Shown here: in pieces, positions 34,313-42,815 of the stretch
How positions within the stretch are numbered: position 1 is the first letter of the stretch
Layout of the letters: the number at the start of each line of letters is the position of its first letter
NCBI RefSeq assembly: GCF_026967795.1
Contig: NZ_JAPVBH010000006.1
Location: forward strand, 62,001-126,000
Source of the DNA: Modestobacter sp. VKM Ac-2986
GTDB taxonomy: Bacteria > Actinomycetota > Actinomycetes > Mycobacteriales > Geodermatophilaceae
Direction of reading: 5' to 3'
DNA length: 64,000 bases
The notes under the pieces: generated by a model
What the model saw: only the letters and a program-made list of their open reading frames with translations
Databases searched by the model: none
What the model was told of the DNA's origin: nothing
Translations under genes and position numbers: made by a program

Positions 34313-34849
34313 TCAGCTGCCGGCGTGCGCGGCCTCGTGGTCGAGCAGCCAGCGCTTGACCGGCGTCCCCCAGCGGAAGCCGCCGAGCCCGCCGCTGGAG
34401 GACAGCACCCGGTGGCAGGGCACGAACAGCGCGGCGGCGTTGCGCGCGCACGCCCCGGCGGCGGCGCGCACCGCCGCCGGGCGGCCGCAGCGGGCGGCGA
34501 ACCCGGCGTAGGTGTCGGGCTCGCCCGGCGGCACGGTGCGCAGCACCTCCCACGCGTCGGTGAGGAACGGCCCGGACCGCTGCTGCACCGGCACCGCGTC
34601 GATGGCCGTGAGGTCACCGTCGGCGAAGGCGGTGACCACGTCGAGCACGGGCAACGTGTCCGCCCGCTCCAGGCCGTCGGGCCGCAGCGACCGGTGCACG
34701 ACGGGCAGCAGGTCGCCGACGTCGTCGGTCCAGCCGCTGGCCAGCACGACGTCCTCGCCGTCGGGCCCGGTGGTGACGACGACGGTGAACGGGCCGGGCG
34801 GGGTGGCCACGGTGGCGTAGCGGGCTGTGCTCATCGAGGTGCGGCTCAC
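34313..34849 (-). CDS. ogt: Methylated-DNA-protein-cysteine methyltransferase (Ogt type)
   Basis: Repairs O6-methylguanine by suicidal transfer of the methyl group to a Cys. The 178-residue protein has the DNA-binding winged helix (TYAGFAARCGRPAAVRAAAGACARN) and the active-site FVPCHRVLSSSGGLGGFRWG with the acceptor Cys145. The start is placed at the GTG at 34849: it overlaps the Ada-AlkA stop as GTGA and has GGAG upstream. An in-frame ATG at 34834 is the alternative. Cotranscribed with the gene above, giving an alkylation-damage operon. Confidence 0.93.
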   Translation of the reverse strand: MSRTSMSTARYATVATPPGPFTVVVTTGPDGEDVVLASGWTDDVGDLLPVVHRSLRPDGLERADTLPVLDVVTAFADGDLTAIDAVPVQQRSGPFLTDAWEVLRTVPPGEPDTYAGFAARCGRPAAVRAAAGACARNAAALFVPCHRVLSSSGGLGGFRWGTPVKRWLLDHEAAHAGS

Positions 34850-36324
34850 GACGGGCTCCGATCGACGGGACGGGTGAAGAGGGACGGCACGGCGAGCGCC
34901 CACAGGTGCATCACCGCGTAGGAGCGCCACGGCTGCCAGCGGGCGGCGGCGTCGGCGTCGGAGCTGCCCAGCGTGGCGAGGCTGCGGCGCAGCGCCAGGT
35001 CGCCGGGCAGCCAGACGTCGGGGTCGGCCAGCCCGCGCATGGCGACCAGCGCCGCCGTCCACGGGCCGATCCCGCGCAGGGCCAGCAGCGACCGGCGGGC
35101 CTCGTCCCGGTCGGCGCCGGGGCCCAGCGACACGGTGCCGTCGGCCAGCGCGGTGGCGAGGGTGCCGACGGCCGCCCGCCGGGCACCGGTCAGCCCGACG
35201 TCGGACAGGTCCGCCCCGGCCAGCACCGCCGCGCGGGGGAACGCGTGGGTGAGCGTGCCGACCGGCTCCGGCAGCGGCTGCCCGGCCAGCGGGAGCAGCC
35301 GGGCGGTGAGGGTGCGGGCCCCCGCGACGGACACCTGCTGGCCCAGGACCGCGCGCACGGCGACCTCGTCGGCGTCCACCCCGGTGGGCACCCGGCGGCC
35401 GGGTGCGCCGGCGACCAGGTCGGCGAGGGCGGGGTCGGCGCCGAGCACGGCGTCGACCGCGGCCGGGTCGGCGTCGAGGTCCAGCAGCCGCCGGCAGCGG
35501 GTCACGGCCACGCCGAGGTCGCGCAGCTCGGTCAGCTGCAGCCGGGCGGTGACCGAGGCGCCGGCGCCGGGGGAGAGCCGGACGACGGCCGGCCCGTGCG
35601 GCAGGTCGAGCACCCGGGAGAACGTCGTCCCGTCCCACTCCTCCAGGCCGGGGACCGCGTGCGCGCCCAGGAACAGCAGCACCTCGTCGGCGGCGAAGGG
35701 GGCGCGGGCGGCCAGTCGCAGGGTCAGCCAGCCGGGGGCGCCGCCGTCGGTGCGCGGGGTCGCCGGGCGGAGCGCCGACGGTGTCGTCCCGAAGACCGAC
35801 CGCACCGTGTCGTTGAACTGCCGGATGCTGGCGAAGCCGGCGGCGAAGGCCACGTCGGCCATCGACAGTTGGGTGGTCTCGATCAGCAGCCGGGCGGTCT
35901 GCGCCCGCTGCGCCCGGGCGAGGGCCAGCGGCCCGACGCCGAGCTCGGTGGTGAGCAGCCGGTTGAGCTGGCGCTCGGAGTACCCAAGCCGGGCGGCGAG
36001 CCCGCCGACGCCGGTGCGCTCGACCTCGCCGTCGGCGACCAGCCGCATCGCCCGGGCGACGACGTCGGCGCGCACGTCCCACTCCGGCGACCCCGGGACG
36101 GCGTCGGGGCGGCACCGGCGGCAGGCGCGGAAGCCGGCCGCCTGGGCCGCGGCCGCGGTGCGGTGGAAGGTGACGTTGTGCTCCAGCGGGGTGCGTGCCG
36201 GGCAGGAGGGTCGGCAGTAGATGCCGGTGCTGCGCACCGCGGTGACGAACCAGCCGTCGAAGCGCGGGTCGCGCCCGGCGACGGCGCGGTAGCAGCGCTC
36301 CGCGTCCAGCTCCACCGTCGTCAT
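34846..36324 (-). CDS. Ada-AlkA fusion: adaptive-response regulator and 3-methyladenine glycosylase
   Basis: A 492-residue fusion. The Ada N-domain has a zinc-Cys4 centre with Cys37, Cys41 (GIYCRPSCPART) and Cys68, Cys71 (RACRRCRP); Cys37 is the expected methyl acceptor that turns Ada into an activator. An AraC-type helix-turn-helix follows (LAARLGYSERQLNRLLTTELG, about 90-200). The C-terminal AlkA glycosylase has an HhH-GPD motif in LLALRGIGPWTAALVAMRG and the catalytic Asp region in DVWLPGDLALRRSL. The ATG at 36324 is preceded by no obvious ribosome-binding site. It overlaps ogt by four bases and is divergent from the ABC transporter genes. Confidence 0.93.
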   Translation of the reverse strand: MTTVELDAERCYRAVAGRDPRFDGWFVTAVRSTGIYCRPSCPARTPLEHNVTFHRTAAAAQAAGFRACRRCRPDAVPGSPEWDVRADVVARAMRLVADGEVERTGVGGLAARLGYSERQLNRLLTTELGVGPLALARAQRAQTARLLIETTQLSMADVAFAAGFASIRQFNDTVRSVFGTTPSALRPATPRTDGGAPGWLTLRLAARAPFAADEVLLFLGAHAVPGLEEWDGTTFSRVLDLPHGPAVVRLSPGAGASVTARLQLTELRDLGVAVTRCRRLLDLDADPAAVDAVLGADPALADLVAGAPGRRVPTGVDADEVAVRAVLGQQVSVAGARTLTARLLPLAGQPLPEPVGTLTHAFPRAAVLAGADLSDVGLTGARRAAVGTLATALADGTVSLGPGADRDEARRSLLALRGIGPWTAALVAMRGLADPDVWLPGDLALRRSLATLGSSDADAAARWQPWRSYAVMHLWALAVPSLFTRPVDRSPS

Positions 36325-36385
36325 GACCCGAGCATGGCACCGCGGCGCCACCTCGACCGGCGGCTTTCGGACACGGCGGTGACGC

Positions 36386-36435
36386 CCACCGGTGTCCATC
36401 GACCGGTGGACGGCGGACCCCCGGATCGGGGGTCC
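36386..36435. promoter_or_regulatory. Two inverted repeats in a divergent promoter region
   Basis: Between the divergent Ada-AlkA and ABC genes lie a perfect 8+8 inverted repeat with an 8-nt spacer (arms 36386-36393 and 36402-36409, core ACCGGTGG) and a 9-bp hairpin-like palindrome (36415-36423 with 36427-36435). Both sit within 85 bp of the ABC start. They may be operator sites for Ada or for the response regulator at 39420; which is unknown. Confidence 0.4.
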
Positions 36436-36467
36436 CGCCGGGCGCCGCGCGCCGACAGGCTCGGCGC

Positions 36468-37370
36468 ATGACGACGACAGCGGTGGCCCCGCCGCCCGTG
36501 CGGACCGGCAACGCGCCGGCCGTGACGGTCCGGGGACTGGTCAAGACCTACGGCGGGACGACGGTGCTGGACGGGCTGGACCTGGACGTGCACCGCGGGG
36601 AGTGCTTCGCGCTGCTCGGCCCGAACGGGGCGGGCAAGACCACCACCATCGAGGTGCTCGAGGGCGTGCGGCGCCGCGACGCCGGGACGGTGTCGGTGCT
36701 GGGGGAGGACCCGGCGACCGCCGGCCGCACCTGGCGGGCCCGGCTGGGGGTCGTCAGCCAGGGGGAGGGCGCCGGACAGGCGCTCAGCGTCCGGGAGACC
36801 CTCGACCACTTCGCCCGCTACACCTCGACCCCGCGGCCGGTCGACGAGCTGCTCGCCGCGGTCGGCCTGACCGGGCAGGCCGACGCCCGGGTGGCCGGCC
36901 TCTCCGGCGGCCAGCGGCGCCGGCTCGCCGTGGCCCTCGGCGTCCAGAACCGGCCGGAGCTGGTGTTCCTCGACGAGCCGACCACCGGCATGGACCCGGT
37001 CGCCCGCCGGCAGTTCTGGCAGCTGGTGCGCGACCTGCGTGCCGACGGGACGACGGTGCTGCTCACCACCCACTACCTGGACGAGGCCGCCGAGCTCGCC
37101 GACCGGGTGGGCGTCGTCGCCGGGGGTCGGCTGGTGGAGGTCGCCCCGCCGGCCGAGCTGGGCGCCGGGCTGCGCCGCGAGGCCACCGTCCGCTGGCGGG
37201 AGCCCGGCGGCTGGCGCGAGGTGCGCACCGAACAGCCGGCCGGCGTCCTGCGCGACCTGCTCGCCGCACACCCGTGCGGCGAGGTGCCCGACCTGACCGT
37301 CACCCGCCCCGGACTCGAGGACGTCTACCTCGCCCTGGTCGGCGCCACCCCCGGAGGAGACCCCCGATGA
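36468..37370 (+). CDS. ABC transporter ATP-binding protein
   Basis: A 300-residue single-domain ATPase of an ABC-2-type exporter. It has Walker A GPNGAGKTTT, the Q-loop in LGVVSQGEGAGQ, the signature motif LSGGQRRRLAVALG and Walker B ELVFLDEPTTGMDP, followed by the H-loop in LTTHYLDEA. The family includes antibiotic and lipid exporters such as DrrA- and LnrL-type proteins. The ATG at 36468 starts after two inverted repeats. It overlaps the permease start by four bases (ATGA), and the next two genes are also coupled. Confidence 0.93.
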   Translation: MTTTAVAPPPVRTGNAPAVTVRGLVKTYGGTTVLDGLDLDVHRGECFALLGPNGAGKTTTIEVLEGVRRRDAGTVSVLGEDPATAGRTWRARLGVVSQGEGAGQALSVRETLDHFARYTSTPRPVDELLAAVGLTGQADARVAGLSGGQRRRLAVALGVQNRPELVFLDEPTTGMDPVARRQFWQLVRDLRADGTTVLLTTHYLDEAAELADRVGVVAGGRLVEVAPPAELGAGLRREATVRWREPGGWREVRTEQPAGVLRDLLAAHPCGEVPDLTVTRPGLEDVYLALVGATPGGDPR

Positions 37371-38194
37371 CCAGCACCCTGACGCCCGCCCGCCCGGCGC
37401 CGCCCTCGACCGCGCGGATCGCGCTGGCCCGGGTCGGCCTGGAGCTGCGGCTGTTCGCCCGCGAGCGCCAGCAGGTGGTGTTCTCCTTCGCCTACCCGCT
37501 GGTGATGATGGTGGTCTTCGCGTCGGTGCTGGGCGGTGACGAGCGCCCCGGCGGCATCCCGTTCGCCCAGTACTTCCTGGCCGGGATCGCGGCCACCGGG
37601 ATCATGCTGACCAGCTTCCAGGCCGTCGGGACGGCGATCGCCGCCGAGCGCGAGGCCGGTCTGCTGGGCCGGTTGCAGCTGCTGGGCACCCCGCCCGCGG
37701 CCTACTTCGCGGGCAAGGCCGGCCAGGTGCTGGTCACCACCGCGGTGCAGCTGGCCCTGTTGCTGCCGCTGGCCCGCTACGCCTACGACGTCCCGATGCC
37801 GGCCGACCTCGGGCACTGGCTGACGTTCGGCTGGGTCGCCGCGCTGGGCGCGCTGGCCGGGACGGTGCTGGGGATCGCGGTGTCGGCGCTGCCGGGCAGC
37901 GCGTCCTCGGTCACCACGACGATCTCGGGGTTCGCGATCGTGCTGCAGTTCTTCTCCGGGGTCTTCTTCGGGTTCACCGAGCTGCCCGGCTGGATGCAGC
38001 AGGTGGCCGCGCTGTTCCCGCTGAAGTGGCTGACCCAGGGGATGCGCTCGGCGTTCCTGCCCGAGCAGGCCGGCGCGTTCGAGGTCGCCGGCGGGTGGGA
38101 GCACGGCCGGACCGCCCTGGTGCTGGTCGCATGGGTGATCATCGGCGTCATGGTGTGCACGAGGACCTTTCGCTGGCGTCGGGCCGCCGGGTGA
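37367..38194 (+). CDS. ABC-2-type permease
   Basis: The 275-residue membrane partner of the ATPase. It has about six spans: VVFSFAYPLVMMVVFASVL, FLAGIAATGIMLTSFQAV, VLVTTAVQLALLLPL, WVAALGALAGTVLGIAVSAL, GFAIVLQFFSGVFFGF and ALVLVAWVIIGVMVC. The EREAGLLGRLQLLGTPP loop is typical of ABC-2 permeases. The ATG at 37367 overlaps the ATPase stop, and the stop at 38194 overlaps the histidine kinase start by four bases (GTGA). The four genes form a coupled operon, a layout seen in drug-sensing detoxification systems. Confidence 0.92.
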   Translation: MTSTLTPARPAPPSTARIALARVGLELRLFARERQQVVFSFAYPLVMMVVFASVLGGDERPGGIPFAQYFLAGIAATGIMLTSFQAVGTAIAAEREAGLLGRLQLLGTPPAAYFAGKAGQVLVTTAVQLALLLPLARYAYDVPMPADLGHWLTFGWVAALGALAGTVLGIAVSALPGSASSVTTTISGFAIVLQFFSGVFFGFTELPGWMQQVAALFPLKWLTQGMRSAFLPEQAGAFEVAGGWEHGRTALVLVAWVIIGVMVCTRTFRWRRAAG

Positions 38195-39423
38195 GGTCCC
38201 GGTCCCGGGCCGCCGCCGTCCCCCCGTGGGGGTCCGGCAGCGCCCCGCTGTCCGAGCACGGCTGGCGGACCGCCGTCCGGGTCTGGCACGTCGCGTTCGC
38301 CGCGATGGTCGGGACGGCGCTGGTGCGGGCGGTCGCGGTCGTGGATGCCGAGGGCGGGCCGCGGCCGCTGCTGGTCGGTGCGCTGCTCGCACTGGTGGTG
38401 GGCTGGGTCGTGCTGGGCACCCCGGCGCTGACCAGGCGCGACCCCGCGCGGGCGACGGCGTACCTCGCGCTGCTGGTGCTGGTGATCGGCGTCGTCGCGT
38501 GGATCGAGTCGTCGCTGCTCTTCCTGATGTTCCTGGCCTACCCGCAGGTGTGGTTCGTCGTCCCGACCGTGCCGGGGGGCGTGGTCTGGACGGTGGTGCT
38601 GGCCGCCGCCAGCACCACCGGGCCGTTCGTCGCCTGGGCGCGCGGCGACGAACCGCTGTGGGGGCCGGGGCAGACCCTGGTCGGGATGGTGTTCAGCCTG
38701 GCGATGGGGCTGTGGGTGCACGGCCTGCTGGCGAAGAGCCAGGAGCGGGCCGACCTGATCGAGCAGCTCGAGGCGACCCGCGCCGAGCTGGCCGAGGCCC
38801 ACCACCAGCAGGGGGCGCTGGCCGAGCGGGAGCGGATGGCCCGGGAGGTGCACGACACCCTCGCCCAGGGCTTCACCAGCATCGTCGTGCTGGCCCAGAC
38901 GGCGACGGCCCAGCTGCCGGGCGACCCGGGGGCGGCGGCGGAGCGGGTGGCGCTGATCGAGGAGGTCGCCCGGGAGAACCTCGCCGAGGCCCGGGCGATG
39001 GTGGCCGCCTCCGCCCCGGTGGCGCTGGACTCCGCGACGCTGGTCGAGGCCCTGCAGCGGCTGACCGAGCGTTTCGGCCGGGAGACGGGGCTGGCCACCC
39101 GGCTGGACACCGCGGCGCTCGGCTCGCTGGACCAGGGGCTGAGCCGCAGCCAGGAGATCGTGCTGCTGCGCGGCGCCCAGGAGGCGCTGACCAACGTCCG
39201 CCGGCACGCCTCGGCCAGCGCGGTGGTGCTGCGGATCGGCCGCGTCGGGGACGTCGTCGCGGTGCACGTGGAAGACGACGGCGTGGGCTTCGACCCGGCC
39301 GGGTCGGCGGGCATCGGGCTGGCCGGGCTGCGCGACCGGGCCGAGGAGGCCGGCGGCGCCGTCGACGTGGCGTCGGAGCCCGGCCGGGGCACGCGGGTGA
39401 CCGTCCGGGTGCCGGTCCGGTGA
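38191..39423 (+). CDS. Sensor histidine kinase (HisKA_3 type)
   Basis: A 410-residue membrane sensor. Several N-terminal membrane spans with very short loops (VWHVAFAAMVGTALVRAV, PLLVGALLALVVGWVVLG, YLALLVLVIGVVAWIESSLLFLMFLA) suggest sensing in or at the membrane. The HisKA_3 box is ERERMAREVHDTLAQGFTSIV with the phosphorylated His. The HATPase has RGAQEALTNVRRHASAS (N box), VHVEDDGVGFDP (G1) and GIGLAGLRDRAEEAGG (G2). The GTG at 38191 overlaps the permease stop; its own stop overlaps the response regulator start (GTGA). It is a NarX/LiaS-like partner of the next gene. Confidence 0.93.
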   Translation: MRSRSRAAAVPPWGSGSAPLSEHGWRTAVRVWHVAFAAMVGTALVRAVAVVDAEGGPRPLLVGALLALVVGWVVLGTPALTRRDPARATAYLALLVLVIGVVAWIESSLLFLMFLAYPQVWFVVPTVPGGVVWTVVLAAASTTGPFVAWARGDEPLWGPGQTLVGMVFSLAMGLWVHGLLAKSQERADLIEQLEATRAELAEAHHQQGALAERERMAREVHDTLAQGFTSIVVLAQTATAQLPGDPGAAAERVALIEEVARENLAEARAMVAASAPVALDSATLVEALQRLTERFGRETGLATRLDTAALGSLDQGLSRSQEIVLLRGAQEALTNVRRHASASAVVLRIGRVGDVVAVHVEDDGVGFDPAGSAGIGLAGLRDRAEEAGGAVDVASEPGRGTRVTVRVPVR

Positions 39424-40055
39424 CCCGCGTGCTGGTGGTCGACGACCACCCGGTGGTGCGCGGTGGTCTGGTCGGCTGGCTCGCCGCGCAGCCGGACCTG
39501 GACGTCGTCGCGGAGGCCGGCGACGGGTTGGAGGCGCTGGCCGCAGTGGCCGAGCACGCGCCGGACGTCGTCCTGATGGACCTGCGGATGCCCCGGATGG
39601 ACGGCGTGACGGCGACCGGCCGGATCACCGCCGCGCACCCCGGCGTCCGCGTGCTGGTGCTGACCACCTACGACACCGACGCCGACATCGTGCGGGCGGT
39701 GGAGGCCGGTGCGGCCGGCTACCTGCTCAAGGACACCCCGCTGCCGCAGTTGGCCGACGCCGTGCGGGCCGCGGCCCGCGGCGAGACGGTGCTGGCCCCG
39801 CCGGTGGCGGCGAAGCTGATGTCCCGGATGCGTGCGCCGTCGGTGGAGGCGCCGACCGCGCGGGAGCTGCAGGTGCTCGGCGGGGTGGCGCGCGGGCTGA
39901 CCAACGCCGAGATCGGCCGCGAGCTGTTCATCGGCGAGGCGACGGTGAAGACCCACCTGGTGCGGGTGTTCGCCAAGCTCGGCGTCGACGACCGCACCCG
40001 GGCCGTCATGGTCGCCGTCGAGCGCGGCCTGCTGTCGGGCCCGGGGTCGGCCTGA
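39420..40055 (+). CDS. NarL/LuxR-type response regulator
   Basis: A 211-residue regulator. The receiver domain (VTRVLVVDDHPVVRGGLVGWL) has the phospho-acceptor Asp in DVVLMDLRMPRMDG and the Lys in AGYLLKDTPL. The C-terminal LuxR helix-turn-helix is PTARELQVLGGVARGLTNAE, IGRELFIGEATVKTHLVRVF. The start GTG at 39420 overlaps the kinase stop. It probably controls the ABC exporter upstream, for which the inverted repeats at 36386-36435 are candidate sites. Confidence 0.94.
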   Translation: MTRVLVVDDHPVVRGGLVGWLAAQPDLDVVAEAGDGLEALAAVAEHAPDVVLMDLRMPRMDGVTATGRITAAHPGVRVLVLTTYDTDADIVRAVEAGAAGYLLKDTPLPQLADAVRAAARGETVLAPPVAAKLMSRMRAPSVEAPTARELQVLGGVARGLTNAEIGRELFIGEATVKTHLVRVFAKLGVDDRTRAVMVAVERGLLSGPGSA

Positions 40056-40142
40056 CCCGTTCGTCAAGGGCTCACGGACATCTGTGGACAGGGCTCTGAG
40101 CTGCGCTTTCGTCTTGTCCGGTGCGTTGATTGCCGTTGGACT

Positions 40143-40158
40143 TCGAACACCTGATCGA
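40143..40158 (+). promoter_or_regulatory. LexA-like SOS box upstream of the HNH gene
   Basis: TCGAAC, ACCT, GATCGA: a match in all but one position to the actinobacterial LexA box TCGAAC-N4-GTTCGA. It is embedded in a symmetric TTCGA...TCGAA (40142-40159). It ends 17 bp before the GTG of the DUF222-HNH gene, just upstream of its Shine-Dalgarno sequence. DUF222 (13E12-type) genes are reported SOS-controlled in mycobacteria. Confidence 0.6.
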
Positions 40159-40175
40159 ATGTCCGGGAGGTGTCC

Positions 40176-41393
40176 GTGAGCGAGTTGTGGTCGGCTCTGG
40201 ACGCCCTGGCGGTCGAGGAGCTGCACAGGTTGTCCGAGGGGCAGGTGCTGGACCGGACGGCGTTGCTGGTGCAGATCGGCAACCGGGTGGCCGCTGAGCT
40301 GACGCGCACGGTCCGGCACGGGGAGCTGACGCAGGCTGCCGAGCATGACGGGCTGAAGAGCATGCGGTCGTGGCTGATCGGTCATGCGCGCGTGGCGCCT
40401 GCCGACGCGTCGCGGGTCGTGCGATCCGGTCGGGCGCTGGAGCACTTCCCGGTGCTGGCGGCCGGGTTCGCGGACGGGGACGTGACCGCGGCGCAGGTGG
40501 ACGTCGTTTCCCAGGCGGTCGGCCCGGTGGAGCGGGCGCGGGCCGAGGAGCAGGGCATCGACCTGGCGTCGTTCGACCAGGCGTGGGCGGCGGTGGCGGT
40601 CGAGGCGTCGCACCAGACGCTGGTGACGGCGGTGCGGGCCTTCGAGGACGCCCTGGACCCCGACGGCGCGGAGCCCGACCCGACCGAGGGCCGGCGGCTG
40701 TCGATCGCCAGGCACGCCGACGGCAGCGTGACCGGCCGCTTCGACCTGGACGCGGTGGGCGGGGAGAAGGTGCAGGCCGCGATCGAGTCGATCGTGCAGG
40801 CCGACCGGCCGAAGGGCGACGACCGCACCCGGGCTCAGCAGAACGCCGACGCACTCGTGCAGCTGTGCGACAACCAGCTCGCGTCGGGTCACCTGCCCAC
40901 GCTGCGCACGGTGAAGCCGCAGGTGTTCGTCACCGTCGACGTCGAGGACCTCGTCGACCCCTCGGCCGGTCCAGGTGCTGCCCGGACCGGGTTCGGCGCG
41001 ACGCTGTCGGCGGCTCGCGCCCGATGGGTGGCCTGCGACAGCGCGGTCACCCGGGTGGTGATGGGCCCGGACGGCGTCCCCTTGGACGTGGGCCGCACCC
41101 ACCGGGTGGTGCCGCCGCACCTGCGCAGGGCCGTCGAGCAACGCGACGGGCACTGCGTGTTCGCCGGCTGCGGCGCACCCACGCACTGGTGCGACGTCCA
41201 CCACCTGGTCGAGTGGGCCAACGGCGGCGACACCTCGCTCGGGAACTCGGCGTTGCTCTGCGAACGCCACCACACGAAGGTCCACCACGGGTTCCGGGTC
41301 GCCCGCGACGACGGTGCGCCACCGGGTCACCGATGGCGCACCTGGCGGCCCGACGGCAGCGAGATCCTGATCGGCCCACCGCTGCAGCGGTGA
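40176..41393 (+). CDS. DUF222 / HNH endonuclease protein (13E12 repeat family)
   Basis: A 405-residue protein. The N-terminal DUF222 helical domain includes ELWSALDALAVEELHRLSEG and LIGHARVAPADASRVVRSGRALEHFPVL. The C-terminal HNH domain has HLRRAVEQRDGHCVFAGCGAPTHWCDVHHLVEWANGGDTSLGNSALLCERHHTKVHH (quoted in parts below 20 residues in the family: CVFAGC, WCDVHHLVEW, LLCERHHTKVH). The zinc and HNH residues are intact. The GTG at 40176 is favoured over 40170 because GGAGG lies at 40166-40170. A LexA-like box precedes it. The family is multicopy in many actinobacteria and may be mobile or DNA-damage-related; function unproven. Confidence 0.88.
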   Translation: MSELWSALDALAVEELHRLSEGQVLDRTALLVQIGNRVAAELTRTVRHGELTQAAEHDGLKSMRSWLIGHARVAPADASRVVRSGRALEHFPVLAAGFADGDVTAAQVDVVSQAVGPVERARAEEQGIDLASFDQAWAAVAVEASHQTLVTAVRAFEDALDPDGAEPDPTEGRRLSIARHADGSVTGRFDLDAVGGEKVQAAIESIVQADRPKGDDRTRAQQNADALVQLCDNQLASGHLPTLRTVKPQVFVTVDVEDLVDPSAGPGAARTGFGATLSAARARWVACDSAVTRVVMGPDGVPLDVGRTHRVVPPHLRRAVEQRDGHCVFAGCGAPTHWCDVHHLVEWANGGDTSLGNSALLCERHHTKVHHGFRVARDDGAPPGHRWRTWRPDGSEILIGPPLQR

Positions 41394-41427
41394 GGTCGCG
41401 GTCGCCGCGCCCGTAAGCTCGTCTCTC

Positions 41428-42501
41428 GTGAGTCTCACCATCGGCATCGTCGGCCTGCCCAACGTCGGCAAGTCGACGCTGTTCAACGCCCTGACCAAGA
41501 ACGACGTGCTCGCGGCGAACTACCCGTTCGCCACGATCGAGCCCAACGTCGGGGTGGTGGGCGTGCCCGACCCGCGGCTGGCGAAGCTCGCCGAGGTCTT
41601 CGACTCGAAGAAGACCGTCCCGGCGACGGTGTCGTTCGTGGACATCGCGGGCATCGTGCGCGGCGCCAGCGAGGGGCAGGGCCTGGGCAACAAGTTCCTG
41701 GCCAACATCCGCGAGAGCGACGCCATCTGCCAGGTGATCCGGGTGTTCAGCGACCCCGACGTCGTGCACGTCGAGGGCAAGGTCGACCCGGCCGACGACA
41801 TCGAGACCATCAACACCGAGCTCGTCCTGGCCGACATGCAGACGCTGGAGAAGGCGATCCCGCGGCTGGAGAAGGAGTCGCGCAAGGACAAGGAGCGCAG
41901 GGTCCTGCACGACGCCGCCGTCGCTGCGCAGGAGGTGCTCAACAGCGGGAAGACGCTGTTCGCCGCCGGGGTCGACCCCGAGCCGCTGCGCGAGCTGACG
42001 CTGCTGACGACCAAGCCGTTCCTGTACGTGTTCAACGTCGACGCCGACGAGCTCGGCAACGCCGAGCAGCTCGACCAGCTGCGCGCGCTCGTCGCCCCGG
42101 CCGAGGCGATCTTCCTGGACGCCCAGACCGAGTCCGAGCTGATCGAGCTGCCCGAGGAGGAGGCCGCCGAGCTGCTGGCCTCCATCGGCCAGGACGAGCC
42201 GGGGCTGGACCAGCTGGCCCGCGTCGGCTTCCGAACCCTCGGCCTGCAGACCTACCTGACCGCCGGGCCGCAGGAGTCGCGGGCCTGGACGATCCCGGTC
42301 GGCGCCACCGCGCCCGAGGCCGCCGGCGTCATCCACACCGACTTCCAGCGCGGCTTCATCAAGGCCGAGATCGTCGGCTTCGACCAGCTGATGGAGGCCG
42401 GCTCGATGGCCGTGGCCAAGACCAGGGGCTGGGTGCGGATCGAGGGCAAGGAGTACGTCATGGCCGACGGCGACGTCGTGGAGTTCCGCTTCAACGTCTG
42501 A
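41428..42501 (+). CDS. ychF: Redox-regulated ATPase YchF
   Basis: A conserved Obg-family P-loop protein that prefers ATP, binds ribosomes and is linked to oxidative-stress control. The 357 residues include the G1 loop GLPNVGKSTLFNALT (about 9-23), the switch region PFATIEPNVG and G3 FVDIAGIVRGASEGQGLG. A helical domain and the C-terminal TGS domain are present, the latter with LQTYLTAGPQESRAWTI and IHTDFQRGFIKAEIV. The start is the GTG at 41428. It lies 34 bp after the HNH gene. Complete and typical. Confidence 0.96.
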   Translation: MSLTIGIVGLPNVGKSTLFNALTKNDVLAANYPFATIEPNVGVVGVPDPRLAKLAEVFDSKKTVPATVSFVDIAGIVRGASEGQGLGNKFLANIRESDAICQVIRVFSDPDVVHVEGKVDPADDIETINTELVLADMQTLEKAIPRLEKESRKDKERRVLHDAAVAAQEVLNSGKTLFAAGVDPEPLRELTLLTTKPFLYVFNVDADELGNAEQLDQLRALVAPAEAIFLDAQTESELIELPEEEAAELLASIGQDEPGLDQLARVGFRTLGLQTYLTAGPQESRAWTIPVGATAPEAAGVIHTDFQRGFIKAEIVGFDQLMEAGSMAVAKTRGWVRIEGKEYVMADGDVVEFRFNV

Positions 42502-42815
42502 CGGAGCGGAGACTCCCAGGTCAGTGGCTCGTCAGCGACGTCCAGTCCGCACGGAGTGCGCAGGATCGTCGAGTGCGGCGGACGCCAGGTCGATCGTCGA
42601 TGTCCCGGACCGAGACGCCGCACCTCGGCGTGGTCCGACCGTCCTGTGAGCGAAGGTTCGAGGTCGGCACGATCGCGTGGCGGTACGGTGTGGTGGTCAC
42701 GGGACCTCGTCCCAACGGCCTTGGTGCATCTGACACTGGTGCACCCGTGCTGGGTCACCCCTGGGTGTTGACGCTGAGCGGAGCTCCCGCCCAGTCGTGG
42801 CCAGAAGGGGGCACG
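42502..42815. other. Intergenic region between ychF and the first GAF-ANTAR gene
   Basis: 314 bp without a credible gene. It holds a TTGACG element near 42769 that could be a -35 box, and a duplicated TGGTGCA around 42720-42745. A long in-frame extension of the next gene crosses the region but lacks family support. The promoter of the GAF-ANTAR gene probably lies here. Confidence 0.4.
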
